Counted from the stretch's first letter, positions 18,250 through 26,946 are shown. The stretch: 41,731 nt of DNA from an uncultured Rubrobacteraceae bacterium (GCA_902805975.1 CADCUT010000070.1:1-41731), one strand, 5' to 3'. Program-made: numbers and translations. The notes: generated by a model from the letters alone, not told the origin.

Positions 18250-18737
18250 CCTAGCTAAGAAATTCTCCACCGGCTGTAAACCTCCTGCGTTACGATGTGG
18301 TTGCGTGCTTGGATCCATCTCCCGGAACCGGGGCATTGGAGAGGCCTGGTGCCGAAGCGTCGGCAAGGCGCCGAGTCCTGGTCGGGGTCCCGGGCGGAAC
18401 GGTTCTCCACCCGCTGGTTAAATGGCTCGCGTCCCGCGCGTAGGAACGGATGAGGCTTTCCCTCGTACAGTGCCTCGCTATGCTGAAGACCGGTGCGGCC
18501 TACGGAGATTTCGAATCCCTTCGCTTGGCAGAGCAGCCAGGACGTCTAGGCTATTGGGACGGAAGACCGAAACTCGGCTTGGCTACAGAGGGCACGCTCT
18601 GGAGTCCGATAGCCTCACCAGGTATCAGGGCACTTCAGATCAGGCTAACGGCCTTTTCGATAGAACGTGGATGCAGGGTACTTGGACCATGCCGCCACCA
18701 CAGCCAAGGCGCTATGTATCTTTGCCGAGGCGAAATC
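18250..18737. other. Intergenic region between c-di-GMP riboswitch and polX
   Basis: About 490 bases in which I find no gene, repeat or RNA I can name. It holds the upstream (promoter) side of the minus-strand riboswitch and the downstream side of polX. Confidence 0.5.
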
Positions 18738-20444
18738 TTACTTGCCGCCCTTGAGGTACTGATCGAATTCTTCCCAGGCCATGCAGTTCACGATGCTCCC
18801 TCTCTCCACCCACGCCCGTCTCGCCTGGGAGACGCCGTAGCTGACGAGGGAGAGGGCGCCCTCGTCGTGGGCGTCGGTGTCTATGGAGATCTTCACGCCG
18901 GCCTCCGTCGCCTCGCGGACGTAGGGGACGGACAGGTCCAAGCGATCGGGGTAAGAGTTGAGCTCGAGCACGGTGCTTGTGGCGGCGGCTTCCCGGATCA
19001 GGCGCGAGACATCGACCTCGTAGGGCTCGCGGCGGTTCAGGATGCGGCCCGTGGGATGGCCTATGACCCTGACGTGGGGGTTGTTCATGGCGCGGACGAT
19101 TCGGTCGGTCATCGCGCCCTCGCCGACGCCGAAGGAGGTGTGGACGGAGGCGACGACGAAGTCGAGCTCGGCCAGGAGGTCGTCCTCGTAGTCGAGCGTG
19201 CCGTCCTTGAGGATGTCCACCTCCGAACCGCAGAGGAGGTGGATCTCGCCGTACTTCCCGTCTGCCTCCCTTACGGCCGCGAGCTTCTCCCTCAGACGCC
19301 CGGGTGAGAGCCCGTTGGCCACCTTCAGGCTTTGGGAATGGTCGCAGAAGACGAGGTACTCGTAGCCCAAAGCGATGGCGGCTTCGGCCATGCTCTCGAT
19401 CGTTCCCTTGCCATCGGAGTAGTTGGTGTGCACGTGGAGGTCGCCCCGGACGTCCTCCACGGAGACGAGTTCTGGTAACCTCCCGTCCTCGGCGGCTTCG
19501 ATCTCCCCCGTGTCCTCCCTGAGTTCGGGAGGTATGTAGGCGAGGTCGAGACGGGAATAGAGCTCTCCCTCGGTGGCGACGGGTTTGTAGTCGCCGGTCC
19601 CGGCCCGGGCCAGGCCGTACTCGGAGATGTTGATGCCCATCTTCACCGCCCGCTCCCGCAGCGCGATGTTGTGCGCCTGGCCGCCGGTGAAGTGGTGCAG
19701 CAGCGTCCCGTAGGCCTCGGGCGCCACGATCCTCAGGTCCACCTCTATGCCGTCGGAGAGGATGAACACCTTTTTCGGCCCGTGGGCCAGGACCTCGTCC
19801 GCGAAGGGGGCTCCGGCGAAGGCGTCCGCGAGCGAGGCCGGGTCGGTGCTCGCGGCCACGATGTCCAGATCGCCTATGGTCTCTTTCATGCGGCGCAGCG
19901 AACCCGCGATCTCGGCCCTCTCCGTCGCCGGGTGCGAGCGAACGAAGGAGAGCATCCGCTCCCCCTTAAACGTGGCCTCGTTGAGCAGCATGCGGCGCTC
20001 GGTGGCGTTGTAGGTCTCGGCGGCGCGCAGGATCTTCTCTGCGCTCTTCTTACCGAAGCCCTTGAGGGTGGCCACCTGCTCCGGCTCGAGTCCCGCCAAC
20101 TCCTCCACGCTCGTAACGCCCAAATCCTTCCACAGACGTCCCACCGTGCGCGGCCCGACGCTCGGCAGGCGCGTCATCTCCACGAGGCCGGCCGGTATCT
20201 CGGCGGTCAGGTCCGCGAGCAATTGGGGGGTGCGATCTTCGGCGAGGTCCCGGATAACCGCCGCCGTCCGGTCGCCCACGTGGGGCAACTCTTTCAGGTC
20301 TGAAACCTCCCGGATCGGGCGTCCGAGGGCGCCGACGGATTCGGCGGCCCGCTGGTAACCGAGAACTCTGTAGTACGGTTCGTCTTTGATCTCCATGAGC
20401 GTCGCTATGGTCTCCAGCGCCCGTACCACCTCGTTGTTCTGCAA
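18738..20444 (-). CDS. polX: DNA polymerase/3'-5' exonuclease PolX (family X with PHP domain)
   Basis: 568 residues, the usual length for bacterial PolX. N-terminal helix-hairpin-helix region (LPHVGDRTAAVI; GFGKKSAEKIL), then the polymerase palm with GDLDIVA and VDLRIVA carrying the metal-binding aspartates, then a C-terminal PHP domain with DLHVHTNYSDGKG, DHSQS, CGSEVDIL, GHPTGR and TDAHDE. It fills short gaps in base-excision and double-strand-break repair, and the PHP domain supplies exonuclease activity. Translation starts at TTG with GGAGG nine bases upstream; a duplicate of this start region at 21638-21798 keeps both. Upstream is a TATAAT on the same strand. Confidence 0.95.
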   Translation of the reverse strand: MQNNEVVRALETIATLMEIKDEPYYRVLGYQRAAESVGALGRPIREVSDLKELPHVGDRTAAVIRDLAEDRTPQLLADLTAEIPAGLVEMTRLPSVGPRTVGRLWKDLGVTSVEELAGLEPEQVATLKGFGKKSAEKILRAAETYNATERRMLLNEATFKGERMLSFVRSHPATERAEIAGSLRRMKETIGDLDIVAASTDPASLADAFAGAPFADEVLAHGPKKVFILSDGIEVDLRIVAPEAYGTLLHHFTGGQAHNIALRERAVKMGINISEYGLARAGTGDYKPVATEGELYSRLDLAYIPPELREDTGEIEAAEDGRLPELVSVEDVRGDLHVHTNYSDGKGTIESMAEAAIALGYEYLVFCDHSQSLKVANGLSPGRLREKLAAVREADGKYGEIHLLCGSEVDILKDGTLDYEDDLLAELDFVVASVHTSFGVGEGAMTDRIVRAMNNPHVRVIGHPTGRILNRREPYEVDVSRLIREAAATSTVLELNSYPDRLDLSVPYVREATEAGVKISIDTDAHDEGALSLVSYGVSQARRAWVERGSIVNCMAWEEFDQYLKGGK

Positions 20445-20485
20445 CTTTCGGGCCCTCCTCGCAAGCTAGACCGGCACCGAAGAGG

Positions 20486-20491
20486 ATTATA
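20486..20491 (-). promoter_or_regulatory. -10 element of polX
   Basis: TATAAT on the minus strand about 41 bases before the TTG start. The same CACGTATAAT context is kept in the duplicated copy near 21780, which supports it as a real promoter element. No clear -35 is seen. Confidence 0.45.
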
Positions 20492-21070
20492 CGTGGGGGG
20501 CGCGTCCCGCAAGGCGCAGCCCGAAGGCCGGTTCGGGTTCGTGGCGCCTTGTTATCCACCTGGCGGTTCTGTGCACGTGATGCCCCCGGGTAACCGTGCA
20601 GATCTTTCGGCGGCCGTTTTCGGGCTGGTTGCGTACGTCGCTACCGGCAGCCAGAGTACCCTTCGGGCTATGTGGACGCCGAGGCCTTTGTCGTCGGCCC
20701 TGTCGGCGGTCTTCCCGGGCTGGACGTTCCTCTTCGCTACCTGCGTCCGGGTGTCCGGTGCCTGCTTGGGCGTCCCGTCGGGATGGATGTGGTCATAGCC
20801 GGCGCCACCCATGCCATGAACCTCACCGCCTTCTCCCGGCGTGAGGTCGTCGCCAGCCCGTCTCAGCATCGTGTCGGGTGTATCCCCCGTATGGGCCGTA
20901 TCGGTGTTTTCCTGACGGCGCACCAGGGCGACGAAGGCTTTACCGGCTACCCCCGTTCCGGGTCAACGACACGCCCGGATTTCGGGGCCTATGGGCGGCG
21001 GTTGAATCGGCCCCGGAACTCCACTTCTCTAAGCCCTACGTTAAAAGTGTAATATTTGTCGAGGCTCGCC
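20492..21070. other. Intergenic region upstream of polX and the pseudo-receiver gene
   Basis: About 580 bases without a gene I can identify. Open frames exist on both strands (for example minus 20552-20923), but none has recognisable domains, a good start or consistent coding character. Confidence 0.4.
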
Positions 21071-21072
21071 CA

Positions 21073-21096
21073 AAAATATGCCAACCGGCCGATACG
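21073..21096 (+). repeat. Shared intergenic motif, copy C
   Basis: AAAATATGCCA, three variable bases, GGCCGATACG. It resembles copies at 4021 and 11943 and lies about 58 bases before the start of a pseudo-receiver gene, where a promoter or operator would be expected. Confidence 0.4.
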
Positions 21097-21153
21097 AAGC
21101 CGATCCGTGCGACCTATGGTGTTGCGGGGTCCGACTACTCGGCAAGGGGCTAG

Positions 21154-21540
21154 ATGGAAGTTACGAGGCGGGTGGCGGCGCACCGTGGTCGCGAATGGAG
21201 TGAGTTGCGGGTACTGATCGCCATGGAAGAAGAGTACAGGATCTACCGCGCGGTGATGGCGAGCGGTCTGGAAGCCATGCGGCCGCGCTTGCAGGTGGCA
21301 ACCACGGGGCTCCAAGATTTCGAGGAGCGGCTGCGGCTACTCGAGCCGCAGGTGGTGATCTGCGGCGGCAAGGCCTTCGCGCGCTCTGAGGGACCGCTTG
21401 TCTGGATGGACCTCGCCTTCGACGCCGACACTCCGCTCCAGCGTCCGGCGCAGATCTGTGTCGAGGACCGTTGCCGGGAGGTACACAACCCCGACCTCGA
21501 TTATCTGCTCGCGGTGATCGACGAAGTGGACCCCGGCTAG
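21154..21540 (+). CDS. Small pseudo-receiver-like protein
   Basis: 128 residues with AAGGGG five bases before the ATG. The segment LRVLIAMEEEYRIYRAVMAS followed by LEPQVVICGG resembles the first beta strands of response-regulator receiver domains, but the acidic pocket and the phosphoryl-accepting Asp are not present (VICGG where VLLD is expected). No output domain is seen. It is a divergent paralogue of the gene at 21954. Function unknown; a phosphorylation-independent regulatory or partner-binding role is inference. Confidence 0.6.
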   Translation: MEVTRRVAAHRGREWSELRVLIAMEEEYRIYRAVMASGLEAMRPRLQVATTGLQDFEERLRLLEPQVVICGGKAFARSEGPLVWMDLAFDADTPLQRPAQICVEDRCREVHNPDLDYLLAVIDEVDPG

Positions 21541-21637
21541 GGACTCGTAAGTTCGAGTGAGGGCCTATTGGGGGTCGACCACACCGGAGGTGACGAGTTC
21601 CTTCTTCGGTACGACGGGTTTGTAAAAGGCTGGGATG

Positions 21638-21798
21638 GACTCCGTCGCCCGCTGGTGGGCGAGAACCCTGTAGCACGACTCGTCCTCGATCTCCATGAGC
21701 GCCACTATGGTTTCGAGCGCCCGTACCACCTCGTTGTTCTGCAACCCGCGGACCCTCCTCGTAAGCCGTCTGGGGGAATTATACGTGGGTGGGCGCAC
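21638..21798 (-). pseudogene. Duplicated promoter and 5' end of polX
   Basis: The minus strand repeats the polX start region: TATAAT, the GGAGG ribosome binding site, the TTG start, then QNNEVVRALETIVALMEIED and YRVLAHQRATES, which match the first 37 residues of PolX with few changes. After that the similarity ends and the frame stops at 21565. It is a truncated segmental duplication of about 150 bases. A short peptide could still be made because the expression signals are intact. Confidence 0.75.
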
Positions 21799-21953
21799 GG
21801 ACCACGGGGCAAAAGACCACCCCGGATCCGGGGTCCAACGGGCTGCCGGGTAGTAACGCGCGGCCGTGCGAATGGGGCGTAGCCGAAATCGGCTAGGAAA
21901 AAATCGCCGCTACGGGGGACGCGGGGTCCGGCTGTGGGTCGTATCCTTCTGCC

Positions 21954-22298
21954 ATGGAAAGGACGGGAGCCGCCTCGAAGCCAAGGATCCTGCTGGCCAA
22001 CGAGCCGCGATCTTACAGGCAGGCCATGGCTCACGTCCTGCGAACGCTCCGCCCATGCGTGGAGGTGCAAGAGACGGAGCAGGCGGCGCTCGACCGGGAG
22101 CTGCGCCGCGGCACCCCCCAACTCGTCATCTGCAGCCGCGCCACGCCCGCCGTGCAGGGGACCGCGCCGGCCTGGATCGAGCTCTACACCAACGACGGGC
22201 CACTCTCCTCGGTCGCCGTAGGCAAAGAGAGGTCGACGGTACCCGAGATAGAGCTCTCGGATATCCTGCTGATCGTGGACCGGGCAGTGTCCGGGTAG
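21954..22298 (+). CDS. Small pseudo-receiver-like protein
   Basis: 114 residues. PRILLANEPRSYRQAMAHVL followed by PQLVICSR mimics the alpha/beta start of a receiver domain, but the acidic cluster and phospho-acceptor Asp are missing. It is a divergent paralogue of the protein at 21154. The ribosome binding site is weak and the ATG is the only sensible start. No DNA-binding domain is present. Function unknown. Confidence 0.6.
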   Translation: MERTGAASKPRILLANEPRSYRQAMAHVLRTLRPCVEVQETEQAALDRELRRGTPQLVICSRATPAVQGTAPAWIELYTNDGPLSSVAVGKERSTVPEIELSDILLIVDRAVSG

Positions 22299-22301
22299 AA
22301 G

Positions 22302-22489
22302 AGGCTTTAGGTTTCAGGTCGCCTCCTATGGAGGCTCTCAGGTTTCAGGGGTACGGCACGCCGCTTGGAGCCAGACATCGGATACCATGGTCGGCCTCAG
22401 AGAGAGCGGAATATCCGCGGCATCCCCGCTCTACAGCACCTCAAAACCTGAAGCCCGATGCCTGAAGCCTCATGCCTGAAACCTTCTCC
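22302..22489. repeat. Intergenic inverted-repeat element, copy 1
   Basis: Left side holds two copies of an AGGTTTCAGG unit (around 22308 and 22340). The right side (22441-22484) holds several complementary units (ACCTGAAGCC, CCTGAAGCCT, CCTGAAACCT). The whole can fold into a long hairpin with a variable centre. A related element is at 27411-27556. It contains the ATG at 22472 that would otherwise be taken as the start of the PAP2 gene. Confidence 0.6.
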
Positions 22490-22513
22490 GCGGCGGGTAA
22501 TAGAATCCCTCCC

Positions 22514-23248
22514 GTGTTCGGGACCTCGATCAGGGCTCTGGGTGAGTTGCGGCGGGTGGTGGCGGGCCGGCTGACGGTGGCCGCCCTCGTGTGGCTGGTG
22601 GCCGGGCTCGCCTTCTCGGCGTTCGTGGTGTGGGGCTTCGCGGAGATTACGGAGGAGGTCGTGGAGGGGGAGAGCCGGGCGTTCGACCGGGCCGTCTTGC
22701 TCTGGATCGAGACGAGCGTCCCGGCCTGGTTGGATGGCCCGATGCGGGTGGTGACGGCCCTGGGTTACTACTCGGTGGTGCTGCCGCTCCTCGCCGCGGT
22801 CTCGCTCGTTTTCTACCTCACGGGCTGGAGGCTCTCTGCCGTGATGCTCGTGGTCTCGACCGCGGGCGGCGTCTTCCTTACGACCGTGCTCAAGGGCGTC
22901 TTCCAGAGGGCGCGGCCCGAGGTCATAGACTCCGGGTACACGGCCGGTTTCTACTCGTTCCCGAGCGGGCACGCCACCGTGGCGGTCGGCTTCTACGGGG
23001 CGCTCGCCCTGATCCTCGCCTACCACCTGCGCGGCCCCGCGCGCTGGACGGTGGTGCTCCTCGGCGCGACCGTGGTGCTCCTCATCGGTTTCTCGCGCCT
23101 GTACCTCGGCGTCCACTACCCGACGGACGTGCTGGCCGGCTTCCTCGCAGCACCCCTGTGGCTCGTCAGCGTCGGGGGCGTCTACGCGCTGTGGCTCTCC
23201 GTCCGCGGGCTCAGGGCCGCCGAGTGGCGCCGAAAGGACGGCCGGTAG
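22514..23248 (+). CDS. PAP2-family membrane phosphatase
   Basis: About 244 residues from GTG 22514; the longer ATG 22472 start lies in a repeat element and adds non-conserved sequence. Six membrane segments and the three acid-phosphatase motifs are present: KGVFQRARP, PSGHATVA, and SRLYLGVHYPTD. Such enzymes dephosphorylate lipid phosphates such as phosphatidic acid or undecaprenyl pyrophosphate at the outer face of the membrane. The DedA-family gene follows 47 bases later on the same strand, and both proteins act on membrane lipids or lipid carriers. Confidence 0.88.
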   Translation: MFGTSIRALGELRRVVAGRLTVAALVWLVAGLAFSAFVVWGFAEITEEVVEGESRAFDRAVLLWIETSVPAWLDGPMRVVTALGYYSVVLPLLAAVSLVFYLTGWRLSAVMLVVSTAGGVFLTTVLKGVFQRARPEVIDSGYTAGFYSFPSGHATVAVGFYGALALILAYHLRGPARWTVVLLGATVVLLIGFSRLYLGVHYPTDVLAGFLAAPLWLVSVGGVYALWLSVRGLRAAEWRRKDGR

Positions 23249-23295
23249 GCCTCACCCCCGTGGAAATCTCGCCGGGTAGATGTTAGCTTTCGCGG

Positions 23296-23919
23296 GTGCT
23301 CGAAACGATACTCGCACCGTTAATACACTTCGTGACGGAGACCATCGGCGGCTACGGTGTGCCGGCGGTATTCGTGCTGATGCTGCTCGAGAGCATGGGC
23401 ATCCTGATCCCGTCCGAGGCGATCTCCCCGTTCGCCGGCTACCTCGTCTCGGAGGGGCGGATGACGCTCTTCGCCGCGGTCGCCGCGGGCGTCTTCGGGA
23501 ACCTGGTCGGCTCGTGGGTGGCGTACTATATCGGGTTGTGGGGCGGGCGGGAGCTGTGGTTCCGCTACGGGAAGTACGTCGGCGTGCGGGCCCATCACCT
23601 TGACGTGGCCGAGAAGTGGTTCGACAAGTACGGCGAGTTCACGGTCTGCGTCTCCCGCTGTTTGCCCGTCGTGCGCACGTTCATCTCGTTCCCGGCCGGG
23701 ACGGCCAGGATGAACATCACCAAGTTCAGCTTCTACACCCTGCTCGGGTGCATCCCGTGGGTCTTCGCGCTGACGTACCTCGGGTACGTGCTCGGGGAGA
23801 ACTGGGAGACGATAGGGGACTTTCTCCACTACCTCGACTACGCCGTCGCCGTGGCCTTCTTCGCCGGGCTCGCCTACCTCTTCTGGCGCTGGCGCTCCTC
23901 GCGGGCGTCCAAGGCCTGA
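23296..23919 (+). CDS. DedA-family membrane protein
   Basis: 207 residues from GTG. It carries the DedA motifs ESMGILIPSE and CLPVVRTFISFPAGTARM, with several membrane segments and re-entrant-loop-like helices. DedA proteins are linked to flipping of phospholipids or undecaprenyl phosphate and to membrane homeostasis. The preceding PAP2 gene fits a shared lipid-carrier recycling job. The stop codon is part of a hairpin. Confidence 0.88.
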   Translation: MLETILAPLIHFVTETIGGYGVPAVFVLMLLESMGILIPSEAISPFAGYLVSEGRMTLFAAVAAGVFGNLVGSWVAYYIGLWGGRELWFRYGKYVGVRAHHLDVAEKWFDKYGEFTVCVSRCLPVVRTFISFPAGTARMNITKFSFYTLLGCIPWVFALTYLGYVLGENWETIGDFLHYLDYAVAVAFFAGLAYLFWRWRSSRASKA

Positions 23920-23933
23920 TCGAAACAGGCTTT
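23911..23933 (+). terminator. Hairpin at the end of the DedA gene
   Basis: AAGGCCTG pairs with CAGGCTTT (one G-T pair) around a seven-base loop containing the end of the TGA stop. The short TTT at the right side of the stem is the only T-run. Confidence 0.45.
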
Positions 23934-24326
23934 CCGGCCCTGGCTCGACAGACGGGGTGGCTTTGGCCAGATCTGCGGGGACGGCCATCGAGTCCCATGG
24001 CTTCTACGCGCGGCCCTGCTCGGCTTCGGTTGCCTCTCCTTCCTGGATAAGACCTACCTCTCTGACATCTCCGAGATGCGGGAGGAGGGGCGGGATCTCC
24101 TCGCCGGGGATGGCTTGCTGCCGGGTTAGGAACGCGGACCTGCCGCTGTTGCGGGAGTTGCGGCCACGACTTTTGCGGAGAGACGCGTCGCGCCGGAAGG
24201 TGCGTGCTGCCCCACCGGCCCGAAACCAGCGGCCTGATATCTCTTACTTTGTACCCTCTACTCTGCTTGGGGGGATGCCCTCAGGGGCGGGATCCTATAT
24301 TTCCGTCCCCCAAGACTCCGAGGCTT
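23934..24326. other. Intergenic region
   Basis: About 390 bases between convergent genes. Short open frames exist, but none shows a domain, a good start or codon bias I can support. Confidence 0.4.
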
Positions 24327-25103
24327 CTAGGCGCCGACTATGCGCCAGATGCCCACGACCCCGAGCACCACGATGGTGGCGCGCAGGACCGGGGCGGGGA
24401 GGCGGCGTCCGATGCTGGACCCGATCAGGCCCCCCACCAGCGACCCGGCCGCGATGAGCCCGGCGGCCTGCCAATTTATCCGGTCGAAGGCGACCAGGAT
24501 GTAGGCGGTGGCCGCCGTGGCGTTGACCACCAGCGTCAGGAGGTTCTTGAGGGCGTTTATGCGCTGCAGGGAGTCCGTGAGCAGGGACCCGAGCACGCCG
24601 ACGAGCAGGATGCCCTGGGCGGCGGCGAAGTACCCGCCGTAACACCCCACCAGGTACGTGCCCACGAACGTCGCCGCGACCTCTCCCCGTCCCGACTCGG
24701 ATTCCTCTCGACGCTCGCGGTACCGGGCTATGGCCCCCTGGATGCGCGTCTGGGTCACCACCAGAATCAGCGCCAGAACCAGCAGCACGGGGACGACCGA
24801 CTCGAAGGTCTCGTCGGGGAGGTTGAGCAGCAACCAGGCGCCGGTCACGGCCCCGATCAAAGAGGCGGGCAGGAGCTGCAGCACGCGCTTCCGCTGCCCG
24901 GCGAGCTCCCGCCGGTAGCCCCAGGTCCCCGAGACGCTTCCGGGAACGAGCCCTATGGCGTTGCTTATCGTCGCGACCACAGGGGGGATGCCCACCGAGA
25001 GCAGGATCGGGAAGGTGATGAGCGTCCCGCTCCCCACCACCGCGTTGATCGCCCCGGCCCCAACCCCCGCCAACAGCACGGCGACGATCTCGAAGGTGCT
25101 CAC
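24327..25103 (-). CDS. TauE/SafE-family anion permease
   Basis: About 258 residues with eight or so membrane segments and the family's duplicated motif (GVGAGAINAVVGSGTLITFP near the N-terminus; VGCYGGYFAAAQGILLVG in the second half). The frame is open to 25181, but the first 26 codons are charged and not conserved; GTG 25103 puts the first membrane segment at the usual position. Members export sulfite, sulfoacetate or related organosulfur anions, or take up sulfate; the substrate cannot be told here. It appears monocistronic. Confidence 0.85.
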   Translation of the reverse strand: MSTFEIVAVLLAGVGAGAINAVVGSGTLITFPILLSVGIPPVVATISNAIGLVPGSVSGTWGYRRELAGQRKRVLQLLPASLIGAVTGAWLLLNLPDETFESVVPVLLVLALILVVTQTRIQGAIARYRERREESESGRGEVAATFVGTYLVGCYGGYFAAAQGILLVGVLGSLLTDSLQRINALKNLLTLVVNATAATAYILVAFDRINWQAAGLIAAGSLVGGLIGSSIGRRLPAPVLRATIVVLGVVGIWRIVGA

Positions 25104-25128
25104 CGTCCACCAACCCCGGCAAAGTACG

Positions 25129-25473
25129 CTACTTCTCGCAAGATCCACCTTCTTCTGCCGAACACCGCAAGACCGAAGCATATACCGATTCTGGACGCGC
25201 GACCGTCGATAACTCTAACTGAAAGCCCTGGAGTTCGGGCTGCCAGTTGAGGAGCTGGACGTCGCACACCGTCGCGAGGTGGTGGCGCATGCCCTCCTCA
25301 GCCCCCGCGGCATCCCCGAGCCTGATGGCCCTGGCCGCCCGCCTGTGCTGCTCCAGAGCTGCTCCAGAGAGCGCGGCGAGCTCCGTGCTCCTCAGGTAGC
25401 CACCTCCGTAGCGCGTCTCGATAAGGCGGACTCCCGACGGTAGACGCCGGGGTGCGTTATCCTTTATCTCCAT
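25129..25473 (-). pseudogene. Possible GntR-family FCD-domain remnant
   Basis: The short frame contains ALEQHRRAARAIRLGDAAGA and EEGMRHHLATV, which resemble the last helices of the FCD ligand-binding domain of FadR-type GntR regulators. No DNA-binding domain precedes it, and its apparent ATG overlaps the ATG of the divergent signal peptidase. It is most likely the tail of a lost regulator. A small functional protein is not excluded. Confidence 0.4.
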
Positions 25474-26059
25474 GTCCGAGCGGCCCTACTACGAAGAACA
25501 ACAGTTCCGGACCTCGGAAGAGGCGCGCCCGACCCGCAAGAAGAAGGGCGGGGGCGTCCTCGAGTACCTCGTCATACTCGTCGTCTCGTTCGCGCTCGTC
25601 TTCGGCTTCGTCAGGCCTTTCGTGGTGGAGGCGTTCTGGATTCCTTCCGGGAGCATGATCCCGACGCTCCAGATCAACGACCGCGTCCTCGTGAACAAGT
25701 TTATCTACCGCTTCACCGAGCCCGATCGCGGCGACATCGTAGTCTTCGAGAGCGTCGACGACCCTAACACGGACCTCATAAAGCGCGTGGTCGGCCTCCC
25801 GGGCGACAGGATAGCGGTCCGCTCGGGGCGGCTCATCGTGAACGGGGAGCCCCAGAAGGAGCCTTTCACGAACAAGAACTTCCCCGACAGGACCTTCTTC
25901 GCCGCGATCACCGTCCCGAAGAACCACGTCTTCGTTATGGGCGACAACCGGGCCAACTCCCAGGACTCCCGCGTCTTCGGCCCCCTGCCCGAGGAGAACA
26001 TAGAGGGCGAGGCCTTCCTGCGCTTCTGGCCGCTGGACAGGATAGGGATACTACTCTAG
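25472..26059 (+). CDS. lepB: Signal peptidase I
   Basis: 195 residues with a Lys/Arg-rich cytoplasmic start, a single membrane anchor (YLVILVVSFALVFGFV) and the catalytic dyad: Ser61 in PSGSMIPTL and Lys104 in DLIKRVVGLPGD. The GDNRANSQDSR box is also intact. It removes signal peptides of exported proteins at the outer face of the membrane. A second signal peptidase gene follows one base after the stop codon. The window itself encodes several large secreted substrates. Confidence 0.93.
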   Translation: MSERPYYEEQQFRTSEEARPTRKKKGGGVLEYLVILVVSFALVFGFVRPFVVEAFWIPSGSMIPTLQINDRVLVNKFIYRFTEPDRGDIVVFESVDDPNTDLIKRVVGLPGDRIAVRSGRLIVNGEPQKEPFTNKNFPDRTFFAAITVPKNHVFVMGDNRANSQDSRVFGPLPEENIEGEAFLRFWPLDRIGILL

Positions 26060-26060
26060 C

Positions 26061-26642
26061 GTGGCCGGGGAAGACCGGGCCGACCGGCGGAGGGCCGTGC
26101 TGAAGGCGGTACTGGAGATCCCCGTCATACTCGTCGTCTCGTTCGCGCTCGTCTTCGGCTTCGTCCGGCCCGTGATCGCCGCCCCCTTCTACGTCGGCTC
26201 AGGGAGCATGGAGCCGACCCTGCACGGGTGCTGGGGATGCTCCAACGACCGGCTCCTGATAAACAAGCTCGCCTACGACCTCGCCGACCCCGAACGCGGC
26301 GACATAGTCCTTTTCGAGGACCAGCGGGGCGGCGAAGACCCCCTGATAAAGCGCGTCATAGGCCTTCCCGGCGAAGAGCTGGAACTGCGCAACGGAAGGG
26401 TCTACGTGAACGGTACGCCCCTCGATGAGCCCTACCTCAGGCGCGACACCTGCAAGCCCGGTTACCCGAAGACCTGCTCCTTCGGCCCCGTGACCGTCCC
26501 CAAGAACCATTACTTCATGATGGGCGACAACCGCACCAGGTCCGTCGACTCACGCTTCTTCGGCCCCGTCCCCAAAGACGACATCATCGGCGAAGCCCTC
26601 GTCCGCTTCTGGCCACCGAACCGGGCCGGAGAGCCCGGCTAG
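26061..26642 (+). CDS. lepB: Signal peptidase I, second copy with cysteine insertion
   Basis: 193 residues from GTG one base after the first signal peptidase gene. Catalytic Ser49 (GSGSMEPTL) and Lys97 (DPLIKRVIGLPGE) are present, as is GDNRTRSVDSR. Unlike its neighbour it has CWGCSN inserted right behind the catalytic Ser motif (Cys57, Cys60), and Cys131 and Cys139 in a second loop, which could form disulfides or bind a metal outside the membrane. The membrane anchor shares 43 identical bases with the first copy, indicating a tandem duplication or gene conversion. Confidence 0.92.
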   Translation: MAGEDRADRRRAVLKAVLEIPVILVVSFALVFGFVRPVIAAPFYVGSGSMEPTLHGCWGCSNDRLLINKLAYDLADPERGDIVLFEDQRGGEDPLIKRVIGLPGEELELRNGRVYVNGTPLDEPYLRRDTCKPGYPKTCSFGPVTVPKNHYFMMGDNRTRSVDSRFFGPVPKDDIIGEALVRFWPPNRAGEPG

Positions 26643-26946
26643 CACGCGGGGGCTCCTCCCTCCGGTCGTCGCGCACGCTTCGGCCTGCTCCGCAGTCCTC
26701 GCTTTCAGCTTTTTGTGCTTGGCGTTTCTTTGAGCGTCGGCCGTGCGGGGCAGAGGTTGGGACGGGTGCCGATCCGAGTTCGGCGATTCAAACCCATCCG
26801 AGGGGCGGTTCGCGAACCGTACCTACAGGCTGGCTCTCGTATATGATCGCCACGCAAGGCGCGGTCCGGTCAGGCCCTCATACGGTGGGGAGCTTAAAGC
26901 GGAGCCCGAAGGGCGCAGCGTGCTGAGAGCCCGCGAAGCGGGCGTG
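26643..26946. other. Intergenic region
   Basis: About 300 bases between convergent genes with no recognised feature beyond a TATGAT near 26841. Confidence 0.4.

Noticed and set aside
20552..20923. Minus-strand frame of about 123 codons as a gene or transposase remnant
   Set aside because: No recognisable motif, poor start and no support from neighbouring sequence.
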